The translations under genes and the position numbers were made by a program. Shown here piece by piece: positions 23,286 to 31,374 of a stretch of 40,400 nucleotides of DNA; position 1 is the first letter of the stretch, and each line of letters begins with the position of its first letter. Origin of the DNA: Duganella guangzhouensis. Its GTDB lineage: Bacteria; Pseudomonadota; Gammaproteobacteria; Burkholderiales; Burkholderiaceae_D. Below the pieces are notes generated by a model that saw only the letters and a program-made list of their open reading frames with translations, made no database searches and had not been told where the DNA came from. Location: positions 1 to 40,400 of the forward strand of contig NZ_WKJK01000033.1 of assembly GCF_009674535.1 (NCBI RefSeq), given 5' to 3'.

Positions 23286-24548
23286 TCAGGCGGTGGAGAG
23301 TTCGGTGAGGGCCTGGACCAGTTGGTCGAGGTCGCTGGTGCGGGTGAACAGGCCGGGGGTGACGCGGATGCAGGCGCCGCCGACCGGACCTTTGCGGGCC
23401 ACGGTGAAGATGCGGTACTGCTCCATCAGCCGCTGCACCAGCGCTTTGTTGGCGTCGAAGCTGGTGTGGCCGCGCAAACGGAACGAGGTCACCGCGCCAT
23501 AACTGCCCGCTTCGTCCGGCGTCAGGATCTGGATGTTATCGCGCCCGCGCACACGCTGCACCCAATAGTCGCGCAACTCGCGCAGCCGCCGACCACGATT
23601 GGCAAGCCCGATGTCATCGTGCAGCTTGAGCGCCGCCGGTATCGTCATCAAGGCCGCCGCATTCACCGTCCCCGAATGCACGCGCGAGCGGATATCGTCC
23701 GCCGCGTAATCCTCGTCGCCGCGCTCGATACCGATATCCGCCAGCCGCTCCTTGCGGATATGCAGAAAGCCCGTACCTAAAGGCGCGCCGACCCACTTGT
23801 GCAAATTGGCGCCGACAAAATCCGCGCCCAGATCCGGCAACTTGTAATCCAGCTGCCCCCACGACTGCGCCACATCCACAATCACATCCACCCCGCGTGC
23901 CTTGGCCAGCTTGACGATCTCCACCACCGGCAGCACAAAGCCGGTGCGATGGTTGACGTGCGTGAGCAGCAGCAAGCGAGTACGCGGATGCGCGCGCAGC
24001 GCCTTCTCATACACATCGATCGCCAGCTGACGGTTGACCGGCTCCGGGATCTGCACCAGCGCCACCTTCACATCGTGACGCCGCGCCAGATCGTTCATCG
24101 CATACTGCATAGCGTCGTAATCCAGATTGGCGTACATGATGGTGTCGCCCTTGCGCAGCAGGCGGTAATTGCAGATCAGGTTCTGCAGCGACTCGGTGGC
24201 GCCGCGCGTGATCGCCAGCTCGTCGGCCGGCACGCCGGTATGCGCCGCCAGCAGCGCACGCAAGCGCTCCATGCCGGCGCCGTCGAACTCGCGGCGCAGA
24301 TGCAGCGAACTATAACGGTTCAGATAATCGATATTGCGCTTGAAGTCCTCCACCACCGGCCGCGCCATGATGCCGTAGTAGGCATTCTCCAGATTGACGA
24401 AATCGCCGGCGATGTCATACAGCTGCGCATAGCGCTCGCCCTCGTCCACCGAAGCCGCCGCCACCACACCCGGCGCCGACAGCGCCGTCACACCCGCCAC
24501 CGCGCCCATCAACCTGCGCCGCCCCGCTTGAAACTCACGCATAGACAC
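23286..24548 (-). CDS. Tat-exported class V aminotransferase-like PLP enzyme
   Basis: A 420-residue fold-type I PLP enzyme resembling isopenicillin N epimerases and cysteine-desulfurase-like proteins. PLP contacts: Asp225 in VDVIVDVAQSW, and the Schiff-base Lys251 in GANLHKWVGAPLGTG. The N-terminus has an Arg-rich, twin-arginine-like motif (AGRRRLMGAVAG, Arg10-12), a hydrophobic stretch and VVAAA, so export by the Tat path in folded form is likely. It lies 13 bases downstream of a LysR gene on the same strand and may share its transcript. The substrate is unknown, and nothing nearby points to beta-lactam synthesis. Confidence 0.85.
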   Translation of the reverse strand: MSMREFQAGRRRLMGAVAGVTALSAPGVVAAASVDEGERYAQLYDIAGDFVNLENAYYGIMARPVVEDFKRNIDYLNRYSSLHLRREFDGAGMERLRALLAAHTGVPADELAITRGATESLQNLICNYRLLRKGDTIMYANLDYDAMQYAMNDLARRHDVKVALVQIPEPVNRQLAIDVYEKALRAHPRTRLLLLTHVNHRTGFVLPVVEIVKLAKARGVDVIVDVAQSWGQLDYKLPDLGADFVGANLHKWVGAPLGTGFLHIRKERLADIGIERGDEDYAADDIRSRVHSGTVNAAALMTIPAALKLHDDIGLANRGRRLRELRDYWVQRVRGRDNIQILTPDEAGSYGAVTSFRLRGHTSFDANKALVQRLMEQYRIFTVARKGPVGGACIRVTPGLFTRTSDLDQLVQALTELSTA

Positions 24549-24561
24549 TCCTCCCGCTAAT

Positions 24562-25449
24562 TTAGCGCCGATAAAACTGCCTGACCATCTCCATGAAATT
24601 CTTCACCGTCACCGACTTCTCGCGCGGCCGCGTAATCAGTGCAATTGCCGTGCCCAGATCCTTGTTGCTGATGTTCTGGTAGGTTACGCCCTCGGCGCGG
24701 AACTGGCCGATCGACTCCGGCACGATGGCCACACCAAACCCCGCCGCCGCCATGTTCACGCCGGACGATATCTGCGGCGACTCCATGCCAATGGTGGGCG
24801 AAAAGCCAGCCGCGCGGCAGGCGCTGATAATCGCGTCATACAGCTCCGGCCCGATAGCGCGCGGATACAGAATAAACGGATCGCCGGCCAGCTGTTTCAG
24901 ATCGATGCTGCGGCGCCGGCCCAGCGCGTGGCCGCTCGGCAGCACTGCGATCATCTTCTCCTGCACTAGCGGCGTGACGATGGCGTCGCCGCAGTCCAGC
25001 GGCAAACGGATCATGGCGCAATCGACCTGGCCGTCGGCCAGCTTGCCGACCAGCGCGGCGGCGTTGCTTTCCTCGGTGCGGATCTTCACGCCCGGATAAT
25101 CCTCGCGGAACTGGCGCAGCACGCGCGCCACGGTCGGATGAAACACGGTGGAACCGGCAAAGCCGATCGACAGATTGCCGCTGGCGCCGCGCGCCGCCAT
25201 CTTGACCTGCTCCAGCGCGTCGTTGGCGTCGTCCAGCACGCGCTGCGCGTGCTCGCGGAAGATGACGCCGGCCTCGGTCAGCTCGACCCGGCGCGGATGG
25301 CGCAGAAACAGCTTGGCGCCGATCTCGCGCTCCAGCTTCATGATCTGCTGGCTCAATGGCGGCTGCGCGATCCCCATCCGCTCGGCCGCAATGGTGAAGT
25401 GCAAATGCTCTGCCACGGCCAGAAAATAGCGCAATTGGCGAAATTCCAT
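24562..25449 (-). CDS. LysR-family transcriptional regulator
   Basis: A 295-residue regulator with the N-terminal helix-turn-helix MEFRQLRYFLAVAEHLHFTI, then MGIAQPPLSQQIMKLEREIG, as in the BenM/CatM/AlsR branch. The effector domain includes FPATV-type spacing (SIGFAGSTVFHPTVARVLRQF). It diverges from the FUSC transporter gene (95-base gap) and precedes the PLP enzyme gene by 13 bases. Either or both may be targets. Aromatic acids are common effectors for this branch; that is family knowledge and has not been shown here. Confidence 0.92.
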   Translation of the reverse strand: MEFRQLRYFLAVAEHLHFTIAAERMGIAQPPLSQQIMKLEREIGAKLFLRHPRRVELTEAGVIFREHAQRVLDDANDALEQVKMAARGASGNLSIGFAGSTVFHPTVARVLRQFREDYPGVKIRTEESNAAALVGKLADGQVDCAMIRLPLDCGDAIVTPLVQEKMIAVLPSGHALGRRRSIDLKQLAGDPFILYPRAIGPELYDAIISACRAAGFSPTIGMESPQISSGVNMAAAGFGVAIVPESIGQFRAEGVTYQNISNKDLGTAIALITRPREKSVTVKNFMEMVRQFYRR

Positions 25450-25480
25450 CGGTATCCTTCCCCTCTGATTGATATCTTTT

Positions 25481-25505
25481 TCGTCTTGAAGAGACTATCA
25501 CGAAA
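25481..25505. promoter_or_regulatory. Dyad in LysR/FUSC divergent gap
   Basis: TTCGT at 25481-25485 mirrors ACGAA at 25501-25505, with an inner TCTT-G-AAGA at 25485-25493. It lies midway between the divergent LysR and FUSC starts and is a candidate LysR site. The symmetry is imperfect. Confidence 0.3.
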
Positions 25506-25543
25506 TATTGGATTCATGGGCGGCTAACTTTTAAGCTGTACTC

Positions 25544-26593
25544 ATGCTCAAATCCATGCTTTCCACCGCTGCCAACAAAGCCGACCTGTTTGACGGGATG
25601 CGCGCCGCTTCGGCCTCCGCCCTGATGCTGCTGGTGGGCTGCGTGCTGCAGGCACCCGATTTCTCGTGGGCCGCCATCGGCGCCTTCTGGACCTCGCTGG
25701 CCACCGCGCGCGACACGCCGCGCAGCCGGCTGGCGTCCATGCTGTCGTTTTCCGTGCTGTCGACGCTGGCCGGTGGCATCAGCACCTGGGCCGCCAGCCT
25801 GGGCACCGCCAGCGGCGCGCTGGCGGTGCTGTGCTTCGTCACGCTGGCCGGCCTTACCCGCATCTGGGGCAGCAAACCATATCAGGTGGCGATCCTTGCC
25901 GCCACCGCCTGCGTGGTGATGGTGGACCATCCGCTGAGCGCCAACGGCGGCAGCAGCGTTTATCTGTTCCTGTATCTGGTGGGCTGCCTGTTCGCCACCG
26001 CGCTGAGCATGGCCGTGTGGCGCTTGCGTCCAGCGGCACCGGTGCGCCACGCCACCAGCTTGCGCCAGGCCGCTGGCGACACGCTGCGCCAGTCGCTGCA
26101 CACGCTGCGCGAGCACGCTTCCCTGTCCAGCGACGGCGTGCACTTCGCGCTGCGGCTCGGCATCGCCACCACCACCGCCTATCTGCTGGTGCATATGCTG
26201 CAACTGCCTTACGGTTACTGGGCCACCATGGCGGTGCTGCTGATTCTGCAGCCGTCGATGTCCAGCACCTGGCCACGCAGCATCGAGCGCGCCGTCGGCA
26301 CCGCGATCGGTACCTTGATCGCGGTGGTGGTGAGCGGTCTGGCGCAAACGCCGCTGGCGATCGCACTGGCCGTGTTCCCGCTGATCGCACTGACCATGGC
26401 ACTGCGCCCGGTGGGCTACAGCGTGTTCGTCGCCTTCCTGACGCCGTCGTTCGTGCTGGTGACCGACTTCGCCATGCCCGCCATCGACTACAGCTATGTG
26501 TGGGCGCGGCTGGAAAACAACCTGCTCGGCAGCGCCATCGCCATCGCCGCCACCCTGACCTTGTGGCCACTGACGGACAAACTACGCAAATAA
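25544..26593 (+). CDS. FUSC-family (aromatic-acid exporter like) membrane protein
   Basis: A 349-residue membrane protein of the fusaric-acid-resistance/AaeB type. It has two hydrophobic blocks: residues about 15-160 with helices such as ALMLLVGCVLQAPDFSWAAIGAFW, and about 205-340 with LPYGYWATMAVLLILQPSM, TAIGTLIAVVVSGLAQ and ALAVFPLIALTMALRPVGYS. PYGYWATMAVLLILQPS followed by R-x-x-GT is the FUSC signature. It is about half the length of AaeB, as many single-unit FUSC proteins are. No membrane-fusion gene is adjacent. It diverges from a LysR gene, as in aae systems. The role in efflux is inferred. Confidence 0.85.
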   Translation: MLKSMLSTAANKADLFDGMRAASASALMLLVGCVLQAPDFSWAAIGAFWTSLATARDTPRSRLASMLSFSVLSTLAGGISTWAASLGTASGALAVLCFVTLAGLTRIWGSKPYQVAILAATACVVMVDHPLSANGGSSVYLFLYLVGCLFATALSMAVWRLRPAAPVRHATSLRQAAGDTLRQSLHTLREHASLSSDGVHFALRLGIATTTAYLLVHMLQLPYGYWATMAVLLILQPSMSSTWPRSIERAVGTAIGTLIAVVVSGLAQTPLAIALAVFPLIALTMALRPVGYSVFVAFLTPSFVLVTDFAMPAIDYSYVWARLENNLLGSAIAIAATLTLWPLTDKLRK

Positions 26594-26639
26594 ACTGGTT
26601 GGCATAGAATGGGGGCTCCATCGTATTCCATGGCCCTAC

Positions 26640-26951
26640 ATGAATTTCGATTGCCAGTCCTGTGGTGCCTGTTGCGCGGTGTTCCGCGTCAGCTTTTATT
26701 GGAGCGAGACCACATTGCATCCCGCCGGCACCGTGCCGCAGGAACTGGTCACGCCGATTTCGCCTCACCACGTGGCGATGAAAGGCACGCTGCAAACGCC
26801 GGTGCGTTGCGTGGCGCTGTGCGGCGAGGTCGGTGACGCGGTCAGCTGCGCCATCTATCCTTCCCGCTCCTCCACCTGCCGTGAAGTCCAGGCCGGCGAC
26901 GAACGTTGCCTGCGGGCGCGCGAATTGGCGGGTTTGCAGCTGCCAGCGTAG
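26640..26951 (+). CDS. YkgJ-type cysteine-cluster protein
   Basis: A 103-residue protein with the cluster CQSCGACC at residues 5-12 and further Cys in RCVALCGEV, VSCAIYPSRSSTCREV and ERCLRAREL. The pattern is that of the YkgJ/UPF0153 zinc- or iron-chelating family. The family has no firm function. The gene follows FUSC by 46 bases on the same strand. Confidence 0.85.
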   Translation: MNFDCQSCGACCAVFRVSFYWSETTLHPAGTVPQELVTPISPHHVAMKGTLQTPVRCVALCGEVGDAVSCAIYPSRSSTCREVQAGDERCLRARELAGLQLPA

Positions 26952-26994
26952 TTGCCGCGCCACACCGCCATAGCTTTCCTGCTGGCAATCTATT

Positions 26995-27032
26995 TATAAT
27001 CAGTTCACAATTCCTTTTTCCTAAGTGAACTG
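26995..27032 (+). promoter_or_regulatory. -10 box and adjoining dyad upstream of the molybdenum hydroxylase
   Basis: TATAAT at 26995-27000 is a perfect -10 box, though no convincing -35 box is seen. Directly after it, CAGTTCAC (27001-27008) and GTGAACTG (27025-27032) form a perfect 8-base inverted repeat with a 16-base centre. It could be an operator over the transcription start, or a hairpin near the ribosome site of the gene at 27039. Confidence 0.4.
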
Positions 27033-27038
27033 AGAGAC

Positions 27039-29672
27039 ATGGATATCTCCCCAGGCGTCAACCGTCGTACCTTCCTCAAAGTTCTGGCCAGCGGGGCGAC
27101 GGTCAGCCTGTCGGTCACCAGCCTCAGTGCGATCGCGGCCAACTCCTCGCGGCCGCGCCTGACCGACATGCCGGATTGGGCGCCGGAGCCGGGCAAGGCG
27201 CGCTGGCGCATCGACGGCATGCCCAAGGTGCTGGGCCAAAAACTCTACGCCCGCGACTTCAAGGCACGCGACTTCAAGGACTGGCCGCAGGACGGCGAAT
27301 ACTTCCTGTACGCGGTGCGCTGCGACCGTTACGACCAGGTGGTCAACGGCTATGACCTCAGCATGCTGCCGGCCGAACTGCAGCCGGTGGCGCGGGTCGA
27401 CGCCGCCGCGCTGGCGGCGCATGGCATGACCATCGCCACCAATATGAGCAATCCTTTCCTCACCACGCTCGGCAAGCCGGCCGATTTCTTCGGCCAGCCG
27501 GTGGTGATGCTGATCTTCCCCAGCTTTGAGGTCTACCGCCGCGCGGTCAAGATCCTGCAATTCAATCCGGACGTGATCCAGTACGGCGCGCCGACCACGC
27601 CGAAACAGTCGGTGTACACGCCCAGTTTCAACTACGTGCGCGACGATGCGCAGCAGTTCAACTACGTCTACAGCGCCGATTACAATGCGCGCCAGGAGGC
27701 GGTGGCCAGCCAGATCACGGCGCAGCTGCCCACTTGGCCGACCTTCTCGCGCGACTTCTACACCCAGACCATCGATCCGGTCTTCATGGAGCCGGAGGCC
27801 GGCCTGGCGTGGTACGAGGCCGGCGCCAAGCAATTGAATCTGGTGCTGGGCACGCAGTCGCCAATGGGCGATGCACTCGACGCCGCCGGCATCTTTGCCC
27901 ACAGCGACTTCAAGGTGTGCGACATCGACATCGTGTCGTGCTATCCCGGCGGCGGCTTCGGCGGGCGCGATCAATCCTACTTCACGATGTACCTGTGCAT
28001 GGCCGCGCCGTTCTCCGCCAAGCCGCTGCGCTGGGCGCAAAGCCGCTTCGAACAATTCCAGGTCGGCCTCAAACGCTGCGAGACGCAATTCAACGAAACG
28101 CTGGCGGTGGACAAGGACGGCATGATCCAGGCCATTTCCTGCAGCTTCACCATGAATGGCGGCGATCAGAAAAACCTCAGCCCCTTCGTGGCGCAGCTGG
28201 CGGCGCTGAGCTCCATGAGCTGCTATAACATCCCGCGCGCCATCGCCAAGGCCAGTGCGATCCAGACCCCGCAACTGCTGGGCGGCTCGCAGCGCGGCTT
28301 CGGCGGGCCGCAAGCCTTCATGGCGATCGAAACGCTGCTGGACGAAGCTGCGCAGACGCTGAAGATCGATCCCTTCATGCTGCGCCGCAAGAACCTGCTG
28401 GGCAAAGGTCGCGGCGCCACGGTGACCGGCGCACCGATTCTGCAGGATCTGCAGCTGGAACAGATCCTGACGCGGCTGGAGCAGCATCCGCTGTGGCAGC
28501 AACGCTTGGAAGTGCAGCAGGCGCGCCAGCGCGACGGCATGCTGTATGGCGTGGGCTTCGCCATGTCCAACGAAGCCTATGGCACTTCGGGCGACGGCAT
28601 GTTCGGTGCGGTGGAGATTGAGGAGAATGGCCACATCACCGTCTACACGCCGTATGTCGACATGGGCAATGGGGCCGCCACCGCATTAGGACTGGCGCCG
28701 GCCTCGTTCCTGGGTCGTAACGCCAACAGCATCAACATGGGCGAGACCAATCTGTTCGACGGCCTGAAACTCACCACCTCGCCCAAGACGCCAACGCCGT
28801 CGAACTATGTGCTGAAGAGCGCCGGTTCATCCAGCGCCTGCCTGGGCGCGTTCTATCAGTACCACGTGGTCGAACAGGCTGGTTTGGCGCTGGTGCTGCA
28901 AAGCCTGCTGCCTGCGGCGCGCGCGCTTTGGGGCAAGGATGCGCCGGCCGCCGCGCTTCGTTGGAAAGGCAACCGCCTGCACGCGGATGGTTTGCCGACA
29001 CTGCCCTGGACCGCCATCATCAAGCAGGCCAGGCGCATGAAGCTGCCGATGGTGGCGGTGGTGCACGCCAGCTATGTCGGCGCTTTCGCCACCGCCGAAT
29101 ATGCGTTCCGCAGCGGTGCCGCCACGCTACCGCTGGATTACATCGCCATGGGCACCACGGTCGATACGCTGGAGACCATCGCGCGCAGCCAGTTGAATAA
29201 TCCACCGGCGATCAACTCGCGCTTCGGCCGCACCACTTATGCGCCTTGCGGCTCGTTGGTGGCCACCAGCGTCAATCCGAAAACCGGCGAAGTGAAAGTG
29301 GAGTCGGTGGTGTCGGTGCTGTGCGCCGGCGTGCTGCATTGTCCGCAGATGGTGTCCGGCCAATCGCAGGGCGCGATCGCGATGGCGCTTGGGAACGTGC
29401 TGCTGGAGCACTGTCCTAACGACGCCACCGGTCCGGGCAACGGCACCTGGAACCTCGACAAATACAATATCGCGCGCTCGACCGACATTCCGCAGCAGGA
29501 GCTGGTGATACTGCCGCCGGCGCCGGGCGAGACCACCGCGCGCGGCATCGCTGAAGCGGTCATGTGTCCGATCGGACCATCCATTCTTAACGCGTTGTCT
29601 ATGGCCACTCACGGCCAACGCTACACCGCTACCCCCGTCACCCCGCAACGTATTCTGGAGTCGTTGAAATGA
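27039..29672 (+). CDS. Molybdenum hydroxylase, molybdopterin-binding large subunit (IorB-like)
   Basis: An 877-residue protein of the xanthine dehydrogenase family, nearest by layout to isoquinoline 1-oxidoreductase beta and periplasmic aldehyde dehydrogenases. The Tat signal NRRTFLK (residues 8-14) plus a hydrophobic stretch ending SAIAA shows export of the folded cofactor protein. GGGFGGRDQSYF, LLGGSQRGFGGPQAFMAIE and AYGTSGDGMFGAVEIEENG are cofactor-contact regions. The presumed catalytic Glu839 lies in ARGIAEAVMCPIGPSILNA. There is no FAD subunit gene, which also fits IorAB-type enzymes that pass electrons to cytochromes. The stop overlaps the 2Fe-2S gene start. The substrate is unknown; a heterocycle or an aldehyde is typical. 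Confidence 0.9.
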   Translation: MDISPGVNRRTFLKVLASGATVSLSVTSLSAIAANSSRPRLTDMPDWAPEPGKARWRIDGMPKVLGQKLYARDFKARDFKDWPQDGEYFLYAVRCDRYDQVVNGYDLSMLPAELQPVARVDAAALAAHGMTIATNMSNPFLTTLGKPADFFGQPVVMLIFPSFEVYRRAVKILQFNPDVIQYGAPTTPKQSVYTPSFNYVRDDAQQFNYVYSADYNARQEAVASQITAQLPTWPTFSRDFYTQTIDPVFMEPEAGLAWYEAGAKQLNLVLGTQSPMGDALDAAGIFAHSDFKVCDIDIVSCYPGGGFGGRDQSYFTMYLCMAAPFSAKPLRWAQSRFEQFQVGLKRCETQFNETLAVDKDGMIQAISCSFTMNGGDQKNLSPFVAQLAALSSMSCYNIPRAIAKASAIQTPQLLGGSQRGFGGPQAFMAIETLLDEAAQTLKIDPFMLRRKNLLGKGRGATVTGAPILQDLQLEQILTRLEQHPLWQQRLEVQQARQRDGMLYGVGFAMSNEAYGTSGDGMFGAVEIEENGHITVYTPYVDMGNGAATALGLAPASFLGRNANSINMGETNLFDGLKLTTSPKTPTPSNYVLKSAGSSSACLGAFYQYHVVEQAGLALVLQSLLPAARALWGKDAPAAALRWKGNRLHADGLPTLPWTAIIKQARRMKLPMVAVVHASYVGAFATAEYAFRSGAATLPLDYIAMGTTVDTLETIARSQLNNPPAINSRFGRTTYAPCGSLVATSVNPKTGEVKVESVVSVLCAGVLHCPQMVSGQSQGAIAMALGNVLLEHCPNDATGPGNGTWNLDKYNIARSTDIPQQELVILPPAPGETTARGIAEAVMCPIGPSILNALSMATHGQRYTATPVTPQRILESLK

Positions 29673-30187
29673 GCGAGACCATCCACTTCCATGTCAACGA
29701 CCGTCCGGTCAAGGCCGATGCGGCCGATGGCGACATGCCGCTGATCGATTATCTGCACGAACGGCACAACCTCACCGGCACCAAATTCAGCTGCGGTATC
29801 GGCGTGTGCCGCGCCTGCACCGTCACCACCCGCAACGAAAAAAACGCGCTGCTGGAAAAGACGCTGGCCTGTTCGACGCCGGTCAGCGCCTGCAAGGATA
29901 TGCGCGTCTACACCGTCGAAAGCCTGGGCAGCGAAGAAGCGCTGGCGCCGTTGCAGCAAGCCTTCCTGGAGAACTTCTCCTTCCAGTGCGGCTACTGCGC
30001 GCCCGGCTTCCTGATGGCGGCGACGGCGATGCTGGCGCATCTGAAAAATTCGCCCACCCAGCAATCGCAGCTCGATGGCGTGATGGAGGAATGGGTAGGT
30101 GGGAATCTGTGCCGCTGCACCGGCTACGTGCGCTACATGGAAGCGATCCGCCAGGTCGCCCTGCCCTACTGCGAGGACTACGCATGA
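29669..30187 (+). CDS. Molybdenum hydroxylase 2Fe-2S subunit (IorA-like)
   Basis: A 172-residue protein with two 2Fe-2S clusters. The N-terminal plant-ferredoxin-like cluster uses Cys42, Cys47, Cys50 and Cys68 (CGIGVCRAC ... C). The C-terminal helical cluster uses Cys107, Cys110, Cys148 and Cys150 (CGYC ... CRC). It has no signal peptide, so it is probably carried out through Tat while bound to the large subunit. It relays electrons from molybdenum to the cytochrome encoded next. Its ATG overlaps the large-subunit stop and its TGA overlaps the cytochrome ATG. Confidence 0.95.
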   Translation: MSETIHFHVNDRPVKADAADGDMPLIDYLHERHNLTGTKFSCGIGVCRACTVTTRNEKNALLEKTLACSTPVSACKDMRVYTVESLGSEEALAPLQQAFLENFSFQCGYCAPGFLMAATAMLAHLKNSPTQQSQLDGVMEEWVGGNLCRCTGYVRYMEAIRQVALPYCEDYA

Positions 30188-31170
30188 AGCTCATCGCCTG
30201 GATTTCCGCGCTGTTGTTGGTGGCTGGCGCCGCGCAAGCGGCGGCGCCGAAAGTACCCAAAGTGCCGACACAGAGCCTGCACGAATATGCCGACCAATGC
30301 ACCGACATGATCGGCCAGATACCAGCCTTTGACTGCACCGACGGCACCGTGGTGCCGATCACCGTCAACGGCAAGGAGCCGGCCTATTCCGAATACAAGC
30401 CGGGCATGACCTGCGACCGGCCGGCGCTGCTGCGGTATGGCGCACAGAGTTTTGGCCAGTGCACGCCATATTCCCGCATCCTCAACTTCTCGCGCGACAA
30501 AGTGCAGATCTCCGCCTTCTGCCGCCGCGAACAGCTGCGCGATCCGAAAAGCCCGTACTTCGACGAAGTGGATATCGTCGCCCACAACGCCGCCACCGGC
30601 AAAACCTGCTGGTTCCACGCCGAAGGCAAAACGGGCCAGAAGACCGGCTTCAACGCCTCGCGCGTGCCGCCGCCGAATGAAAGGACGCCGCCGCCCAAGC
30701 GCGTGTCGGCCAAAGAATTCTGGTGGACGCCGGGACGCACGGCGCAGAAGAGCTGCGGCGCCTGCCACGATGCGGATCCGTTCATGTACAGCCCGTGGCT
30801 GGGCCAAGTGTGGCACAAGGTGCCGACCGATCCGCTCGGCCCGTACAGCAACGTCGGCAAGGACTTCGCCAAGTGGCATTCGAACAGCATCAGCACGCGG
30901 GATAACACCTGCGTCGGCTGCCACCGCATCGGCGACCAGGCCAGTTGCTCGCAGTTCGTGCCGATGGCGACCGGACAGACCGCGCCCAAGGATGGCAACG
31001 CGCTGGCGCGCAGCTATCCGCTGAGCCACTGGATGCCGGTGAATAACGCGCAAACGCAGGCGTTCTGGAACAAGGCCAACCAGGAATCGCTACAAAAAAT
31101 CATGACCTGCTGCGACGATCCCAAGAACCCGATCTGCACCATCAAACCCATCGTCAAATCCAGCAAATAG
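30184..31170 (+). CDS. Periplasmic diheme c-type cytochrome, likely electron acceptor of the molybdenum enzyme
   Basis: A 328-residue exported protein (signal MKLIAWISALLLVAGAAQAA) with two haem c motifs, CGACH at 191-195 and CVGCH at 243-247. The 180-residue N-terminal part has about seven further Cys (for example C39, C51, C77, C93, C113 and C142), probably disulfide-bonded; GKTCWFHAEGKTGQKTG is part of it. This layout is unlike the usual three-haem cytochromes of IorAB-type alcohol/aldehyde dehydrogenases. The ATG at 30184 overlaps the Fe-S gene stop by 4 bases, so it belongs to the same operon. It probably passes electrons to the respiratory chain. Confidence 0.85.
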   Translation: MKLIAWISALLLVAGAAQAAAPKVPKVPTQSLHEYADQCTDMIGQIPAFDCTDGTVVPITVNGKEPAYSEYKPGMTCDRPALLRYGAQSFGQCTPYSRILNFSRDKVQISAFCRREQLRDPKSPYFDEVDIVAHNAATGKTCWFHAEGKTGQKTGFNASRVPPPNERTPPPKRVSAKEFWWTPGRTAQKSCGACHDADPFMYSPWLGQVWHKVPTDPLGPYSNVGKDFAKWHSNSISTRDNTCVGCHRIGDQASCSQFVPMATGQTAPKDGNALARSYPLSHWMPVNNAQTQAFWNKANQESLQKIMTCCDDPKNPICTIKPIVKSSK

Positions 31171-31371
31171 GTGGTGCACACTCCAACATCGTCAGTGCAT
31201 GCTCCCACGCGTACGGCTAGCGATGGCGGATATGACGACTCTCCCAGCCCCAACGACGTCCGCCATAAGCAACTGCTGCAAAAGCTGATACGCAACGTCA
31301 TGCACCACGTGGCCGACGAAGAGACAGCACTGGACAGCCAGGCACATCAGCTTCGCCGGTTCGATTACTAA
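31171..31371 (+). other. Short open frame, possible gene remnant
   Basis: An open frame of 66 codons begins with GTG directly after the cytochrome stop and ends at 31371. The second half (HKQLLQKLIRNVMHHVADEETALDSQAH) has a His-rich amphipathic helix that recalls hemerythrin-like helices, but it is too short to be a whole domain. No ribosome site is seen. It lies at the junction with the AT-rich island and may be a truncated gene end. Confidence 0.25.
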
Positions 31372-31374
31372 TCC

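Noticed and set aside
12763..24548. A beta-lactam biosynthesis link between the isopenicillin-N-synthase family gene and the isopenicillin-N-epimerase-like gene
   Set aside because: The genes are about 10 kb apart, with no peptide synthetase or acyltransferase between them. Both family names are used for enzymes of many functions.
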